Assembly: GCF_036084755.1 (NCBI RefSeq)
Contig: NZ_CP107968.1
Location: forward strand, 5,790,501 to 5,854,500
Reading direction: 5' to 3'
DNA length: 64,000 nucleotides
DNA from: Streptomyces sp. NBC_00370
GTDB lineage: Bacteria > Actinomycetota > Actinomycetes > Streptomycetales > Streptomycetaceae
Numbering within the stretch: the stretch's first letter is position 1; each line of letters opens with the position of its first letter. A program made the translations under genes and the position numbers. The notes beneath the pieces were generated by a model. It searched no databases and was not told the origin of the DNA. It saw only the letters and a program-made list of their open reading frames with translations. This document shows positions 9,677 through 18,217 of this stretch, one piece after another.

Positions 9677-10284
9677 GCGATGCCTCCCAGGCCCGGTCCC
9701 GGCGCGATCCGGCCGAGTTCCAGGCGCAGTTCCTTGCGGGCGCGCATGGCGCGGGTCTTGACCGTGCCCTCCGGTATGCCGAGGAGCCGCGCGGTCTCGC
9801 CGGTGGTCAGCCCGTCGACGACGGTGGCGCGCAGCACGTCGCGCAGTTCGGGGGAGATCCGGTCGAGGGCGGCGCCCACATCCCCGTACTCAAGACCGGT
9901 CAGCACCCGGTCCTCGGCCGACGGGGCCACGTCGGCCGGTTCGTACTCCACGCGCCGGGCACGTTCGGCGCGCTCCTGTGCCCGCCGGGCGTCGACCAGC
10001 CGGCGGGCGGCGATCACCCACAGCCAGCCACCGGCCTCACCGCCGTGGTGGCCCGCGGCGGAGCGCCAGACGGCGACGAAGGTGTCCTGGAGGACTTCTC
10101 GCACGGTCTCGGGATCGGCGCACCGTCGGGTCAGCCGCGCGTGCAGCCAGCCCGAGTGCCGGTCGTAGAAAATGCCGAGGGCCTCGGCATCCCCTTTGGC
10201 GACGGCGCGCAGCAGCGCGTCGTCGGCCAGGTCTCCCCCCATGGGGCGGAACAGTCTCACGCCCTGTCTGTCGCTCGCGGGCAC
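9673..10284 (-). CDS. ECF-subfamily RNA polymerase sigma factor
   Basis: A 203-residue sigma factor. Region 2 (about 20-95) includes FYDRHSGWLHARLTRR and VLQDTFVAVWRSA; region 4 (about 135-190) includes ISPELRDVLRATVVDGLTTGETARLLGIPEGTVKTRAMRARKEL-type helix-turn-helix residues. There is no SnoaL-like C-terminal extension. It opens a run of five genes overlapping by four bases each, so sigma and anti-sigma are made together. GTG at 10284 gives the longest frame; ATG at 10242 (MGGDLADD) is an equally plausible start and neither has a strong ribosome site. Such factors usually drive their own operon, but no matching promoter was identified. Confidence 0.9.
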   Translation of the reverse strand: MPASDRQGVRLFRPMGGDLADDALLRAVAKGDAEALGIFYDRHSGWLHARLTRRCADPETVREVLQDTFVAVWRSAAGHHGGEAGGWLWVIAARRLVDARRAQERAERARRVEYEPADVAPSAEDRVLTGLEYGDVGAALDRISPELRDVLRATVVDGLTTGETARLLGIPEGTVKTRAMRARKELRLELGRIAPGPGLGGIA

Positions 10285-10312
10285 CCGACCGGTTCACCGC
10301 GTCGCGTGACGC

Positions 10313-10705
10313 TCAGTGGGTGTGGTCGCCCGGGTGGGGTGCCGGGGCTGCCGGGCGGGTGTTGGTGTGGCCGCAGATCCAGGACAGTGCTTCGTGGACG
10401 CCGTGGATGTAGTCGCGCGGGACCGTCCGCTGGGTGGCGTCCTCCAGTTGGACGACCGCCGCGTCCGTCTCCGCCGTCAGCAGGGGCAGGTCGGGGGCGC
10501 CCGTGCTGACGGCGCCGGTGACCGGGGCCGTTTCGCCGCGGCCGAGAGCCCAGAGGTAGGCCGTCAGGGAGCCGCGGGAGAGCTGGGTCTGCTGGGCGGT
10601 GCCCGCTGCGACGTCGGCGAGCGCGCGGTACGCCTGCTCCACCTCGGCGCGTGGCCTGGCGCCGACGCGCAATTCGTCGGGGGGTCCTGTCTGTTGAGTA
10701 CTCAT
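10313..10705 (-). CDS. conserved hypothetical protein
   Basis: A 130-residue, mostly helical acidic protein without signal peptide, transmembrane segment or recognised motif. The middle (SLTAYLWALGRG) and the end (YIHGVHEALSWICGHTNTRPA) look like packed helices, and the C-terminus is Pro/His-rich. ATG at 10705 follows GGGGACAAG about ten bases upstream. The stop lies 28 bases before the ECF sigma start, so it may be cotranscribed with that operon. Function unknown. Confidence 0.7.
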   Translation of the reverse strand: MSTQQTGPPDELRVGARPRAEVEQAYRALADVAAGTAQQTQLSRGSLTAYLWALGRGETAPVTGAVSTGAPDLPLLTAETDAAVVQLEDATQRTVPRDYIHGVHEALSWICGHTNTRPAAPAPHPGDHTH

Positions 10706-10803
10706 ACCTGTTCACTTGTCCCCGGACGCGCGGGAGATGTCTCGCCGGAACAGGTATGGCCGAGTCACGCACGGCGCCCGCAGGGGGCGCGCGGCGCGCG
10801 TGG

Positions 10804-11439
10804 TCAGCCGACCCGTACGACGCCGGTGATTGGACCGTGCAGCCGCCATCCGAGCGCGCTGTACAGCGCGCGTCCGTCGGTCGTGCCCGCGAGGATGCCG
10901 GTCGTGGCGCCCGCGTCGGCCGCCGCCGTTTCGAGGGTGCGCATCACGAGCCGGCCGAGACCCTTTCTGCGGTGTCCCGCGTCGGTCTCGACCTGGTCGA
11001 CGACGGCGGTCTCCCCGGCCAGCCCCGCCTGCCCGCGCGCGGCCGGCCCGCCGTCCCCGGTCGGCACCCGTACCCGTACGACCCCGTCCGTCCGCTCGGT
11101 GCGCACCGCGTACCCGGCGGGCGGCTCGGGCAGGGGTGACCGGCGCAGGGCGGTGAACATCAGGAAGCCGGGGTCGTCCGGCACTTTCCAGCCCGGGGTT
11201 ATCCATCCGCCGACCGCCTCGGGCGCCGCGAGCAGCCGCAGCCAGGTACCCGGCTCGGTCTCGCTCCCGCAGAGCATCCGCACGGTCGCCCCGTCCGGCT
11301 CGGGCAGCACATGCCGCAGCACGTGCCCCGGCTGCCCGACGTCGATGCGATACCCCCACGGCCGCTCGACGGGCGCCGCAGTGGAACGAGAGACGGCCCA
11401 GCCGGCCACCCAGGCTGACGTAATGGTCGAATTATCCAT
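10804..11439 (-). CDS. GNAT-family N-acetyltransferase
   Basis: A 211-residue acetyl-CoA-dependent transferase. The GNAT core is in the C-terminal half: strand TAVVDQVETDAGHRRKGLGR contains the pyrophosphate-binding RRKGLG loop, followed by a helix (VMRTLETAAADAG) and the final YSALGWRLHGP strand. The N-terminal 110 residues are an extra domain, as in other Streptomyces GNATs of this length. The substrate is not evident. It stands alone, about 100 bases from the next gene on the same strand. Confidence 0.87.
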   Translation of the reverse strand: MDNSTITSAWVAGWAVSRSTAAPVERPWGYRIDVGQPGHVLRHVLPEPDGATVRMLCGSETEPGTWLRLLAAPEAVGGWITPGWKVPDDPGFLMFTALRRSPLPEPPAGYAVRTERTDGVVRVRVPTGDGGPAARGQAGLAGETAVVDQVETDAGHRRKGLGRLVMRTLETAAADAGATTGILAGTTDGRALYSALGWRLHGPITGVVRVG

Positions 11440-11481
11440 GGGACTATTACAGCAGGGGCGGTCGTTCCCCGGGAAGTGAAA

Positions 11482-11892
11482 TCAGAGGGGCGTGGATTCG
11501 GGTGCGAGCGCGCCGCGGAGCCGGTTGATGCCCGCCTGCCAGGGGCCGTCCCCCGCCTCCTCCCACAGTTCCAGGAGTTCGGACGGCTCGGTCACGACGC
11601 GGTCGATGCTCCGCAGGGCGAGGGTGCGGAGGTCGGTGAGGTCCGGGAGGGGTTCCTTCGGGCCGTAGTGCGGGTTGGCCGGCTCGCCGGCCGGGCATTG
11701 CGCGGCGACCAGGGCCGCTGCCGCGACCGCTTCGTCGGCGACGTCCGAGTCCAGGTAGCCGGTGGTGCCGGCCGTTCGGGCCAGCGCGTCCCTGACCAGT
11801 CCGTGGCGCGCGTCCGGGGCGGCGTCGTCGAGGTGGCCGCACCAGTCCGCCGCGGTGTCGTTGTCGAAGGGGCCGACGTCCCAGGTGCCCAT
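11482..11892 (-). CDS. DUF4259 domain-containing protein
   Basis: A 136-residue acidic cytoplasmic protein that begins with the hallmark MGTWDVGPFDNDTAADW of DUF4259. ATG at 11892 is chosen over an upstream in-frame start at 11946 because AGGAGG sits six bases before it and the domain begins at this methionine. It is transcribed divergently from lon across about 190 bases. Function unknown. Confidence 0.85.
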   Translation of the reverse strand: MGTWDVGPFDNDTAADWCGHLDDAAPDARHGLVRDALARTAGTTGYLDSDVADEAVAAAALVAAQCPAGEPANPHYGPKEPLPDLTDLRTLALRSIDRVVTEPSELLELWEEAGDGPWQAGINRLRGALAPESTPL

Positions 11893-12039
11893 GTGTTCCT
11901 CCTGATCGCGATCACGTCCGGGCATCGTGGCAGGCCGCACTGACATCGCCGGCCGGCGCCGTACGGAGGGGATTCCAGCCGCTCGATTGCTATCGCTCAG
12001 AGCGAACGGCGGCCGGGGAACATTGGCGGGCTCACATGC

Positions 12040-12060
12040 ATTGAGTCCACATAGCTCAAC
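12040..12060. promoter_or_regulatory. HAIR-like HspR operator upstream of lon
   Basis: TTGAGT at 12041-12046 and GCTCAA at 12054-12059, separated by seven bases. This matches the HspR-associated inverted repeat (CTTGAGT-N7-ACTCAAG) with one mismatch inside the six-base cores. It lies 22 bases before the lon start codon. HspR represses dnaK, clpB and lon in streptomycetes, so heat-shock control of lon is expected. Confidence 0.75.
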
Positions 12061-12081
12061 CTAACTGCCGAAGGGGAGATC

Positions 12082-14493
12082 ATGGCCTCCATTTCCACCC
12101 CGCTCACGCTTCCCGTGCTGCCGCTCGACGACGAGGTCGTGCTGCCCGGCATGGTGGTTCCGCTCGACCTGTCCGACACCGAGGTCCGCGCCGCTGTGGA
12201 GGCCGCCCAGGCCGCCGCGCGTACGGGCGGGTCCGGTGCCGGGAAGCCTCAGGTGCTGCTTGTGCCACGGATCGACGGGTCGTACGCCGCAACCGGCGTG
12301 CTCGGCACCGTCGAGCAGGTGGGCAGGCTGTCCGACGGGGATCCCGGTGCGCTGATCCGCGGCAGAGGCCGCGTACAGATCGGCTCCGGCACGAGCGGAC
12401 CCGGCGCGGCCCTCTGGGTCGAGGGCATCGCCGTCGACGAAGTCACCCCCGACCCGCTGCCCGGCTCCGTCACGGAACTGATCAAGGAATACAAGGCGCT
12501 CGCCACCGACTGGCTGAAGAAGCGCGGCGCCTGGCAGGTCGTGGACCGCGTCCAGCAGATCGAGGACGTGTCCGCGCTCGCCGACAACGCCGGTTACTCA
12601 CCTTTCCTGTCCACCGCCCAGAAGGTGGAGCTGCTGGAGACCACCGACCCGGTGGCCCGGCTGAAGCTCGCCATCAGCCAGCTGCGCGAACACCTCGCCG
12701 AGCAGGACGTCGCCGAGTCCATCGCCAAGGACGTCCAGGAAGGCGTCGACAAGCAGCAGCGTGACTTCCTGCTGCGGCGCCAGCTCGAAGCCGTACGCAA
12801 GGAACTGCGCGAGCTGAACGGCGAGGGCGACGAGGACGAGTCGGACGACTACCGCACCCGCGTCGAGGCCGCCGATCTCCCGGAGAAGGTGCGCGAAGCC
12901 GCACTGAAGGAGGTCGAGAAGCTGGAGCGCTCGTCGGACCAGAGCCCCGAGGGCTCCTGGATCCGCACGTGGCTGGACACCGTCCTCGAACTGCCGTGGA
13001 ACGAGCGCACCGAGGACGAGTACGACATCCAGGGCGCCAAGACGATCCTCGACGCCGAGCACGCGGGCCTGGAGGACGTCAAGGAGCGCATCACCGAATA
13101 CCTGGCCGTGCGCAAGCGCAGGGCCGACCGCGGGCTCGGTGTGGTCGGCGGCCGGCGCGGCGGCGCCGTCCTGGCCCTCGTCGGCCCGCCCGGGGTCGGC
13201 AAGACCTCGCTCGGCGAGTCCGTCGCGCACTCCATGGGACGCAAGTTCGTCCGGGTCGCACTCGGCGGTGTCCGGGACGAGGCGGAGATCCGCGGCCACC
13301 GGCGCACCTACGTCGGCGCGCTGCCCGGCCGTATCGTCCGGGCGATCAAGGAGGCCGGTTCGATGAACCCGGTCGTCCTGCTCGACGAGATCGACAAGGT
13401 CGGCTCGGACTACCGCGGCGACCCGGCCGCGGCCCTGCTCGAAGTCCTGGACCCGGCGCAGAACCACACGTTCCGCGACCACTACCTGGAGGTCGAGCTC
13501 GACCTGTCCGACGTGGTGTTCCTCGCCACGGCCAACGTCCTGGAAGCCATTCCCGAGGCGCTGCTCGACCGGATGGAGCTGGTCAGGCTCGACGGCTACA
13601 CCGAGGACGAGAAGGTCGTCATCGCCCGCGACCACCTGCTGCCCCGGCAGCTGGAGCGCGCGGGTCTGGAGACCGGCGAGGTCACCCTGGAGGACGGCGC
13701 GCTGCGCAAGCTGGCAGGGGAGTACACCCGCGAGGCGGGCGTACGGAACCTGGAGCGCGGCATCGCGCGGCTGCTCCGCAAGGTGGCGGCCCAGCACGAA
13801 CTCGGCGAGCGCGAGCTGCCGTTCAGCGTCGGACCCGACGACCTGCGCGGTCTGATCGGCCGGCCGCACCACGTGCCCGAGTCGGCGCAGGACCCGGCGG
13901 AGCGGCGTACGGCGGTGCCGGGCGTGGCCACGGGCCTCGCCGTCACCGGCGCCGGTGGTGACGTGCTGTTCGTCGAGGCGTCGCTGGCCGACCCGGAGAC
14001 GGGCGGCTCGGGGCTGACCCTGACGGGCCAGCTGGGTGACGTGATGAAGGAGTCCGCGCAGATCGCGCTCTCCTTCCTGCGCTCGCGCGGCGCCGAACTG
14101 GAGCTGCCGGTCGCCGACCTGAAGGACCGGGGTGTGCACATCCACTTCCCGGCGGGCGCCGTCCCGAAGGACGGTCCGAGCGCGGGCATCACGATGACGA
14201 CCGCTCTCGCCTCGCTGCTGAGCGGCCGCCAGGTCCGCACGGACGTCGCCATGACGGGTGAGGTCTCGCTGACCGGGCGGGTGCTGCCCATCGGCGGTCT
14301 GAAGCAGAAGCTGCTGGCCGCGCACCAGGCGGGTATCACGACGGTCGTGATCCCCAAGCGCAACGAGGCCGACCTGGACGACGTACCGGCCGAGGTCCTC
14401 GACCGGCTGGAGGTCCACCCGGTCACGGATGTCCGGCAGGTGCTGGAGATCGCGCTGTCCCCGGCGGAGGTACCGGTCCAGGCCGCGGCCTGA
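12082..14493 (+). CDS. lon: ATP-dependent protease Lon
   Basis: An 803-residue cytoplasmic quality-control protease. The N-terminal substrate-binding domain (about 8-210) is followed by a coiled-coil region, the AAA+ module with Walker A GPPGVGKTS (Lys374) and Walker B VVLLDEIDK, and the Ser/Lys protease domain with Ser700 in PKDGPSAG and the general-base Lys743 in GGLKQK; the 43-residue spacing matches E. coli Lon. ATG at 12082 follows GGGGAG. The HspR-type repeat just upstream implies de-repression on heat shock. The gene is intact with a strong hairpin after it. Confidence 0.97.
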   Translation: MASISTPLTLPVLPLDDEVVLPGMVVPLDLSDTEVRAAVEAAQAAARTGGSGAGKPQVLLVPRIDGSYAATGVLGTVEQVGRLSDGDPGALIRGRGRVQIGSGTSGPGAALWVEGIAVDEVTPDPLPGSVTELIKEYKALATDWLKKRGAWQVVDRVQQIEDVSALADNAGYSPFLSTAQKVELLETTDPVARLKLAISQLREHLAEQDVAESIAKDVQEGVDKQQRDFLLRRQLEAVRKELRELNGEGDEDESDDYRTRVEAADLPEKVREAALKEVEKLERSSDQSPEGSWIRTWLDTVLELPWNERTEDEYDIQGAKTILDAEHAGLEDVKERITEYLAVRKRRADRGLGVVGGRRGGAVLALVGPPGVGKTSLGESVAHSMGRKFVRVALGGVRDEAEIRGHRRTYVGALPGRIVRAIKEAGSMNPVVLLDEIDKVGSDYRGDPAAALLEVLDPAQNHTFRDHYLEVELDLSDVVFLATANVLEAIPEALLDRMELVRLDGYTEDEKVVIARDHLLPRQLERAGLETGEVTLEDGALRKLAGEYTREAGVRNLERGIARLLRKVAAQHELGERELPFSVGPDDLRGLIGRPHHVPESAQDPAERRTAVPGVATGLAVTGAGGDVLFVEASLADPETGGSGLTLTGQLGDVMKESAQIALSFLRSRGAELELPVADLKDRGVHIHFPAGAVPKDGPSAGITMTTALASLLSGRQVRTDVAMTGEVSLTGRVLPIGGLKQKLLAAHQAGITTVVIPKRNEADLDDVPAEVLDRLEVHPVTDVRQVLEIALSPAEVPVQAAA

Positions 14494-14570
14494 GCCCGGC
14501 CGGGGCGACGGGCCTGAGCCCCGGCGGGGACAACGGGCCGAGCCCCGGGCCACCCGGACAAAGCGGTACC

Positions 14571-14622
14571 GCGACGGCGGCCGCGCACGGAACGATCTGT
14601 TCCGCGCGCGGCCGCCGTGTCG
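14571..14622 (+). terminator. strong hairpin terminator after lon
   Basis: ACGGCGGCCGCGC and CGGAAC pair with GTTCCG and CGCGCGGCCGCCGT around the short loop GATCT, giving an almost continuous stem of about 20 pairs 80 bases after the lon stop. There is no T run, as is usual in Streptomyces. Confidence 0.65.
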
Positions 14623-14723
14623 CGTCCCGGCCCCTTCCCGACGATCAACAGGCCGTGACCCCAGGTCAGTTGGTATGTCAGACTGACCGGTACGCAGGTG
14701 CAGTCCCGAGTGAGAAGTGTGAT

Positions 14724-15584
14724 GTGAGCGAGCCCCGTTCCGCCCCGACGATCGGTCAGCTCGTCCTCGGCAGACAACTCCAGGCCCTGCGGGAGAAGGC
14801 CGGACTGAGCAGGGAGGACGCCGGCCGGCTGCTCCGCGTCACGGCCGCGACCGTGCGCCGGATGGAGATGGCCGAGGTCGCGCTGAAGATCCCGTACATA
14901 CAGATCCTGCTGCCCGCCTACGGGCTGCTGGCCGAGGACGTCGAGGTCTTCCTCCGGCTGGCCGACGAGGCCAACCAGCCCGGCTGGTGGCAGCGGTTCC
15001 ACGACATCCTGCCCGACTGGTTCAGCGGCTACGTCAGCCTGGAGGAGGCGGCGAGCACCATCCGCTGCTACGAGCCGCACTTCGTACCGGGGCTGCTCCA
15101 GACCGAGGACTACGCGCGGGCGATCCTCACCACCGGCTCCGTAGGGCAGCGCGACCCCGCGCGGATCGAGCGGCACGTCGCCCTGCGGATGGAGCGCCAG
15201 AGCCTGCTCACCCGCCCCGACGCGCCACGGTTCTGGGCGGTGCTGGACGAGACCGTGCTGCGCAGGCCCGTCGGGTCGGCCGAGGTGATGCGCGGTCAGC
15301 TCGACCGGCTGCTCGACGTCTCGGCCCAGCCGAACGTGACCTTGCAGGTCGCCATGCTCTCGGCGGGCCACCACGCGGGGACGTACAGCCCGTTCGTGCT
15401 GTTCCGGTTCGACGTGCCGGAGATCCCCGACATGGTCTACATCGAATATCTGACCGGCGCGCTCTTCCTCGACCAGCAGACCGAGGTCATGGAGCACCTG
15501 GAGGCGATGAACCGCATGGTGGCCCACGCGGAGTCCGCCCGCGACACCCGCGACTTCCTCACCGACCTGCGCGCGCTGTACTGA
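14724..15584 (+). CDS. XRE-family transcriptional regulator with DUF5753 domain
   Basis: A 286-residue protein of a class greatly expanded in Streptomyces. The N-terminal helix-turn-helix (about 12-70; LGRQLQALREKAGLSREDAGRLL, TAATVRRMEMAE) is followed by DUF5753, recognised by the WWQRFHDILPDWFSGYVSLEEAA and YEPHFVPGLLQTEDYARA-type segments. GTG at 14724 is preferred (GAGAAG seven bases upstream) over an in-frame start at 14655, because family members begin just before the HTH. These regulators usually have a small DUF397 gene next to them; none is present here. Confidence 0.9.
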   Translation: MSEPRSAPTIGQLVLGRQLQALREKAGLSREDAGRLLRVTAATVRRMEMAEVALKIPYIQILLPAYGLLAEDVEVFLRLADEANQPGWWQRFHDILPDWFSGYVSLEEAASTIRCYEPHFVPGLLQTEDYARAILTTGSVGQRDPARIERHVALRMERQSLLTRPDAPRFWAVLDETVLRRPVGSAEVMRGQLDRLLDVSAQPNVTLQVAMLSAGHHAGTYSPFVLFRFDVPEIPDMVYIEYLTGALFLDQQTEVMEHLEAMNRMVAHAESARDTRDFLTDLRALY

Positions 15585-15660
15585 GAGCCCGCTGCACGGA
15601 GATCCTGCCGGACCGAGAGCCCGCCGGACCGAGACCCCGGCTGCCGGCGGACATACGGCG

Positions 15661-15699
15661 GGCGCGGCCCCGGCCGGTGGTACCGGCCGGGACCGCGCC
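15661..15699. terminator. bidirectional terminator between XRE regulator and GH25 genes
   Basis: GGCGCGGCCCCGGCCGGT at 15661-15678 pairs with ACCGGCCGGGACCGCGCC at 15682-15699 (one mismatch) around a three-base loop. It lies between two convergent genes and can end both transcripts. Confidence 0.75.
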
Positions 15700-15719
15700 G
15701 CATGCCGCGAAAGGCCGGG

Positions 15720-16676
15720 TCAGCCGTTCGCGAGGGCCTGGACGCGGTCCAGGGCTCCGTTGAAGCGGTTGTGGTCGCCGACGGTCGGGCCCGTCGACGT
15801 GTACTGCCAGATCGTCTGGACGCCCCAGCCGGCCGGCAGGGCGCCGACCGTCGTGTTGTAGCGGGCCACCCAGAGCGGGTTCGTGTTGCCGAAGCCCGCG
15901 TAGTTGCCGGTGCAGGAGCTCCACCAGCTGGTCGCCGTGTAGATCACCGCGTCACGGCCGGTGCGTGACTTGTAGGTGTTCAGGAAGTCCCTGATCCAGC
16001 TGACCATCTGACTGGGCGACTTGCCGTAGCAGGAGGCGCCGTACGGGTTCCACTCGATGTCGAGCACACCCGGCAGGGTCTTCCCGTCGCGTGACCAGGC
16101 GCCGCCGTTGTCGGCGAAGTAGTTGGCCTGGGCCGCGCCGCTCGTGCTGTTGGGAGTGGCGAAGTGGTAAGCCCCGCGGATCATCCCGACGCTGTACGAG
16201 CCGTTGTACTGCTGTGCGAACGACGGGTTCTTGTACGAACTTCCTTCGGTTGCCTTGGTGTACGCGAACCTGACGCCGCTGCTCCACAGGGCGGCCCAGT
16301 TCACGCTGCCCTGGTGGCTGGAGACGTCGACGCCGTGCGTCTGGGTGACGCGGGTGTCGGGCGGCAGTCCGCCCTGCCCGTCGTGCGCCAGGACGCCCAT
16401 GCCCATGTAGGCGGAGCCCGGCGCGGGCAGATCGGGGGCCGGCTGGGGGACAGGGACCGGCTGGGAGCCGGGTACGGGCTGCGTACCGGGTACGGGCTGC
16501 GTACCGGGTACCGGTCGGGTGCCCGGTGCGTGCTGCGAACCGGGTACCGGTTGGGGGTCGGGGGTTGCCGCGTCCGCCGCACCGGGAAGGGTGAGCAGGA
16601 GCGCGAGGGTTGCCAGGAGAGCTGTGGTCGCCGCGACGAGCGGGCGGCCGGGTGTCACGGATCTGTGCACGGGCAT
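15720..16676 (-). CDS. secreted GH25 lysozyme (muramidase)
   Basis: A 318-residue extracellular enzyme that cleaves the glycan strands of peptidoglycan. A signal peptide (about 1-36, cut near ADAA) is followed by a Pro-rich linker with repeats of the type PVPGTQ/PVPGSQ (about 40-88) and the GH25 barrel (about 113-318). The acidic residues of the active site are Asp117 in GVDVSSHQG, Glu144 in KATEG, and Asp206/Glu208 in VLDIEWN. ATG at 16676 follows GGAGG; an upstream in-frame start at 16790 lacks a ribosome site. Related Streptomyces enzymes include cellosyl; a role in growth or attack on other bacteria is open. Confidence 0.92.
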   Translation of the reverse strand: MPVHRSVTPGRPLVAATTALLATLALLLTLPGAADAATPDPQPVPGSQHAPGTRPVPGTQPVPGTQPVPGSQPVPVPQPAPDLPAPGSAYMGMGVLAHDGQGGLPPDTRVTQTHGVDVSSHQGSVNWAALWSSGVRFAYTKATEGSSYKNPSFAQQYNGSYSVGMIRGAYHFATPNSTSGAAQANYFADNGGAWSRDGKTLPGVLDIEWNPYGASCYGKSPSQMVSWIRDFLNTYKSRTGRDAVIYTATSWWSSCTGNYAGFGNTNPLWVARYNTTVGALPAGWGVQTIWQYTSTGPTVGDHNRFNGALDRVQALANG

Positions 16677-16879
16677 TGCGTGCCTCCGGAAGACCTGGTG
16701 GGGGGATCTCATGGACGTGTCGACAAGTCGTGGTATGGACATGTCAGTGGTGACGCTACGCACGTAGACGTGACGATGGAAGGTTGCCACGCTGCTGCCG
16801 TTGGACTAAACCTACGAAATAATGACGGAGCTGCGGCAATGGCCGTCTGTGAAAGAAACTTTCAGGAGCGGGAAAGCGC

Positions 16880-17377
16880 GTGATGGGTGCTGACGTGCAC
16901 GGGAGTAAACCGGGAAATGAACCGGGCCCGGCCGGTACGAGTGGTGTGGACCACGAATTCCTCGCCTTGGAGCGGGAGCTGGCAGTGTTTCTGCGCCGGG
17001 CCAGATCGAATTCCGGCGAGATGGCGCGCGAGGTCCATCCCGAACTCGAACCGGCTGCCTATGGGCTGCTCGTCCGGCTGGAGGAAACCACTTATCAGCG
17101 GGCCACCGAGCTGTCCGCCTACTTCGGTGTCGGCAAGGCGACGATGAGCCGTCAGCTGCGGGCGCTGGAGGACCTCGGACTTGTCACCCGCGAGCGTGAC
17201 CCCGCCGACGGGCGCGCGTCACTCGTACGCCTCACGGGCGAGGGGCTGGCCCGCTTCCAGCGGGTGCGCGACGCGCGCAGAGGCCGGTACGTACGACAGC
17301 TCGCCGACTGGGACCGCGCCGAGATCGCCGAGCTGGCCCGGCTGCTGCACCACATGAACGCCCGTACGGGCAGCTGA
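16880..17377 (+). CDS. MarR-family transcriptional regulator
   Basis: A 165-residue winged-helix dimer of the MarR family. The recognition region is about 65-130: RATELSAYFGVGKATMSRQLRALEDLGLVTRERDPADGR-type residues with the wing arginine, flanked by dimerization helices. It is divergent from the GH25 gene across about 200 bases and could act on that region; no clear palindrome was found there. Ligand unknown. Confidence 0.9.
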   Translation: MMGADVHGSKPGNEPGPAGTSGVDHEFLALERELAVFLRRARSNSGEMAREVHPELEPAAYGLLVRLEETTYQRATELSAYFGVGKATMSRQLRALEDLGLVTRERDPADGRASLVRLTGEGLARFQRVRDARRGRYVRQLADWDRAEIAELARLLHHMNARTGS

Positions 17378-17434
17378 CAGGGGCGGCTGAAACGGCCGGC
17401 CGACGGTTCCGGGGCCGGCCCGCGGCGGGGCCGC

Positions 17435-18217
17435 TCACACCTCCACGTACGTCGCCGTCGCGTCGTCGCTCTTCTTCCAGCGGCGGAAGGCGGCGCCGTC
17501 CGGGTCGGTGTCCTCGGTCGCCCGTACGCGGTCGATCAGCTCCTGCGGACCGCTCTTGCGCACCAGCGCCAGACAGTCCGCCCAGTCGCCCTCGTGGAAC
17601 ATCTCCACCCACCGGGCCGCGCCGTCCGTCAGGGCCAGCAGGGCGCGTACGTCGGCGGCCGGGGTACGGCCCGTCACGGCCTTCGCCGCCGCGGACGGGT
17701 CGGCGGCCGCCGTGAAGAAACCGCCCTCCGCGTTGCGCAGCGCGTCCGCCGACGCCGCCGAGCGCAGGGCGGCGAGCGGGACGCGGTGCAGCCGGTCGTC
17801 CACGACGGCCCGTACAGCGCCGTCCGGCGCCTCCAGCAGCAGCGTCGAGTCGGAGAGCACCAGATGCTCGACGGAGTCCGCGCCCCAGCGGGCCATCACC
17901 ACGGTTGCCTGCGGAGTCCGCACGTGAGAAAGGTCACAAGTGTCGCGATGTGCGTCGGCGGTACGCCGGATGGCGTCGGCCAGGATCTCCGGCAGCGTCA
18001 GATCCCGTCGCGAAGCGGACAGTTCGGCCAGCGCGCCGCCGAGCCTGGCGGTGAACCAGGGCACACCGTGCACACAACCGACATCGCCAGCCGGGGGCGT
18101 CACACCGTCCAGGAGGATCAGCGAGCCGCCTTCGCCGGACGCCGGGAGGACCACGGATGTCCAGTCCTCGTTGGGCCGTTCGGTGACTCCGGGTGCGGTG
18201 GCGAGTTCGATGCGCAT
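17435..18217 (-). CDS. protein phosphatase 2C-like protein
   Basis: A 260-residue cytoplasmic protein with a PP2C-type layout: ATAPGVTERPNEDW (the N-E-D of the first metal site), ILLDGVTPP, and later VVMARWGADSVEHLVLSDSTLLL and LLALTDGAARWVE. The later acidic motifs (SDS, TDGA) sit where PP2C has SDG and DN, but the final GDN is not obvious, so activity is uncertain. ATG at 18217 begins the conserved domain; an in-frame upstream extension to 18454 would add 79 residues of unlikely composition. It is convergent with the MarR gene. Confidence 0.75.
   Translation of the reverse strand: MRIELATAPGVTERPNEDWTSVVLPASGEGGSLILLDGVTPPAGDVGCVHGVPWFTARLGGALAELSASRRDLTLPEILADAIRRTADAHRDTCDLSHVRTPQATVVMARWGADSVEHLVLSDSTLLLEAPDGAVRAVVDDRLHRVPLAALRSAASADALRNAEGGFFTAAADPSAAAKAVTGRTPAADVRALLALTDGAARWVEMFHEGDWADCLALVRKSGPQELIDRVRATEDTDPDGAAFRRWKKSDDATATYVEV

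Noticed and set aside
12598-14553. Long minus-strand open frame across lon
   Set aside because: Composition is a mirror of lon codons (repeats of LVRRQ-type strings); no family similarity.
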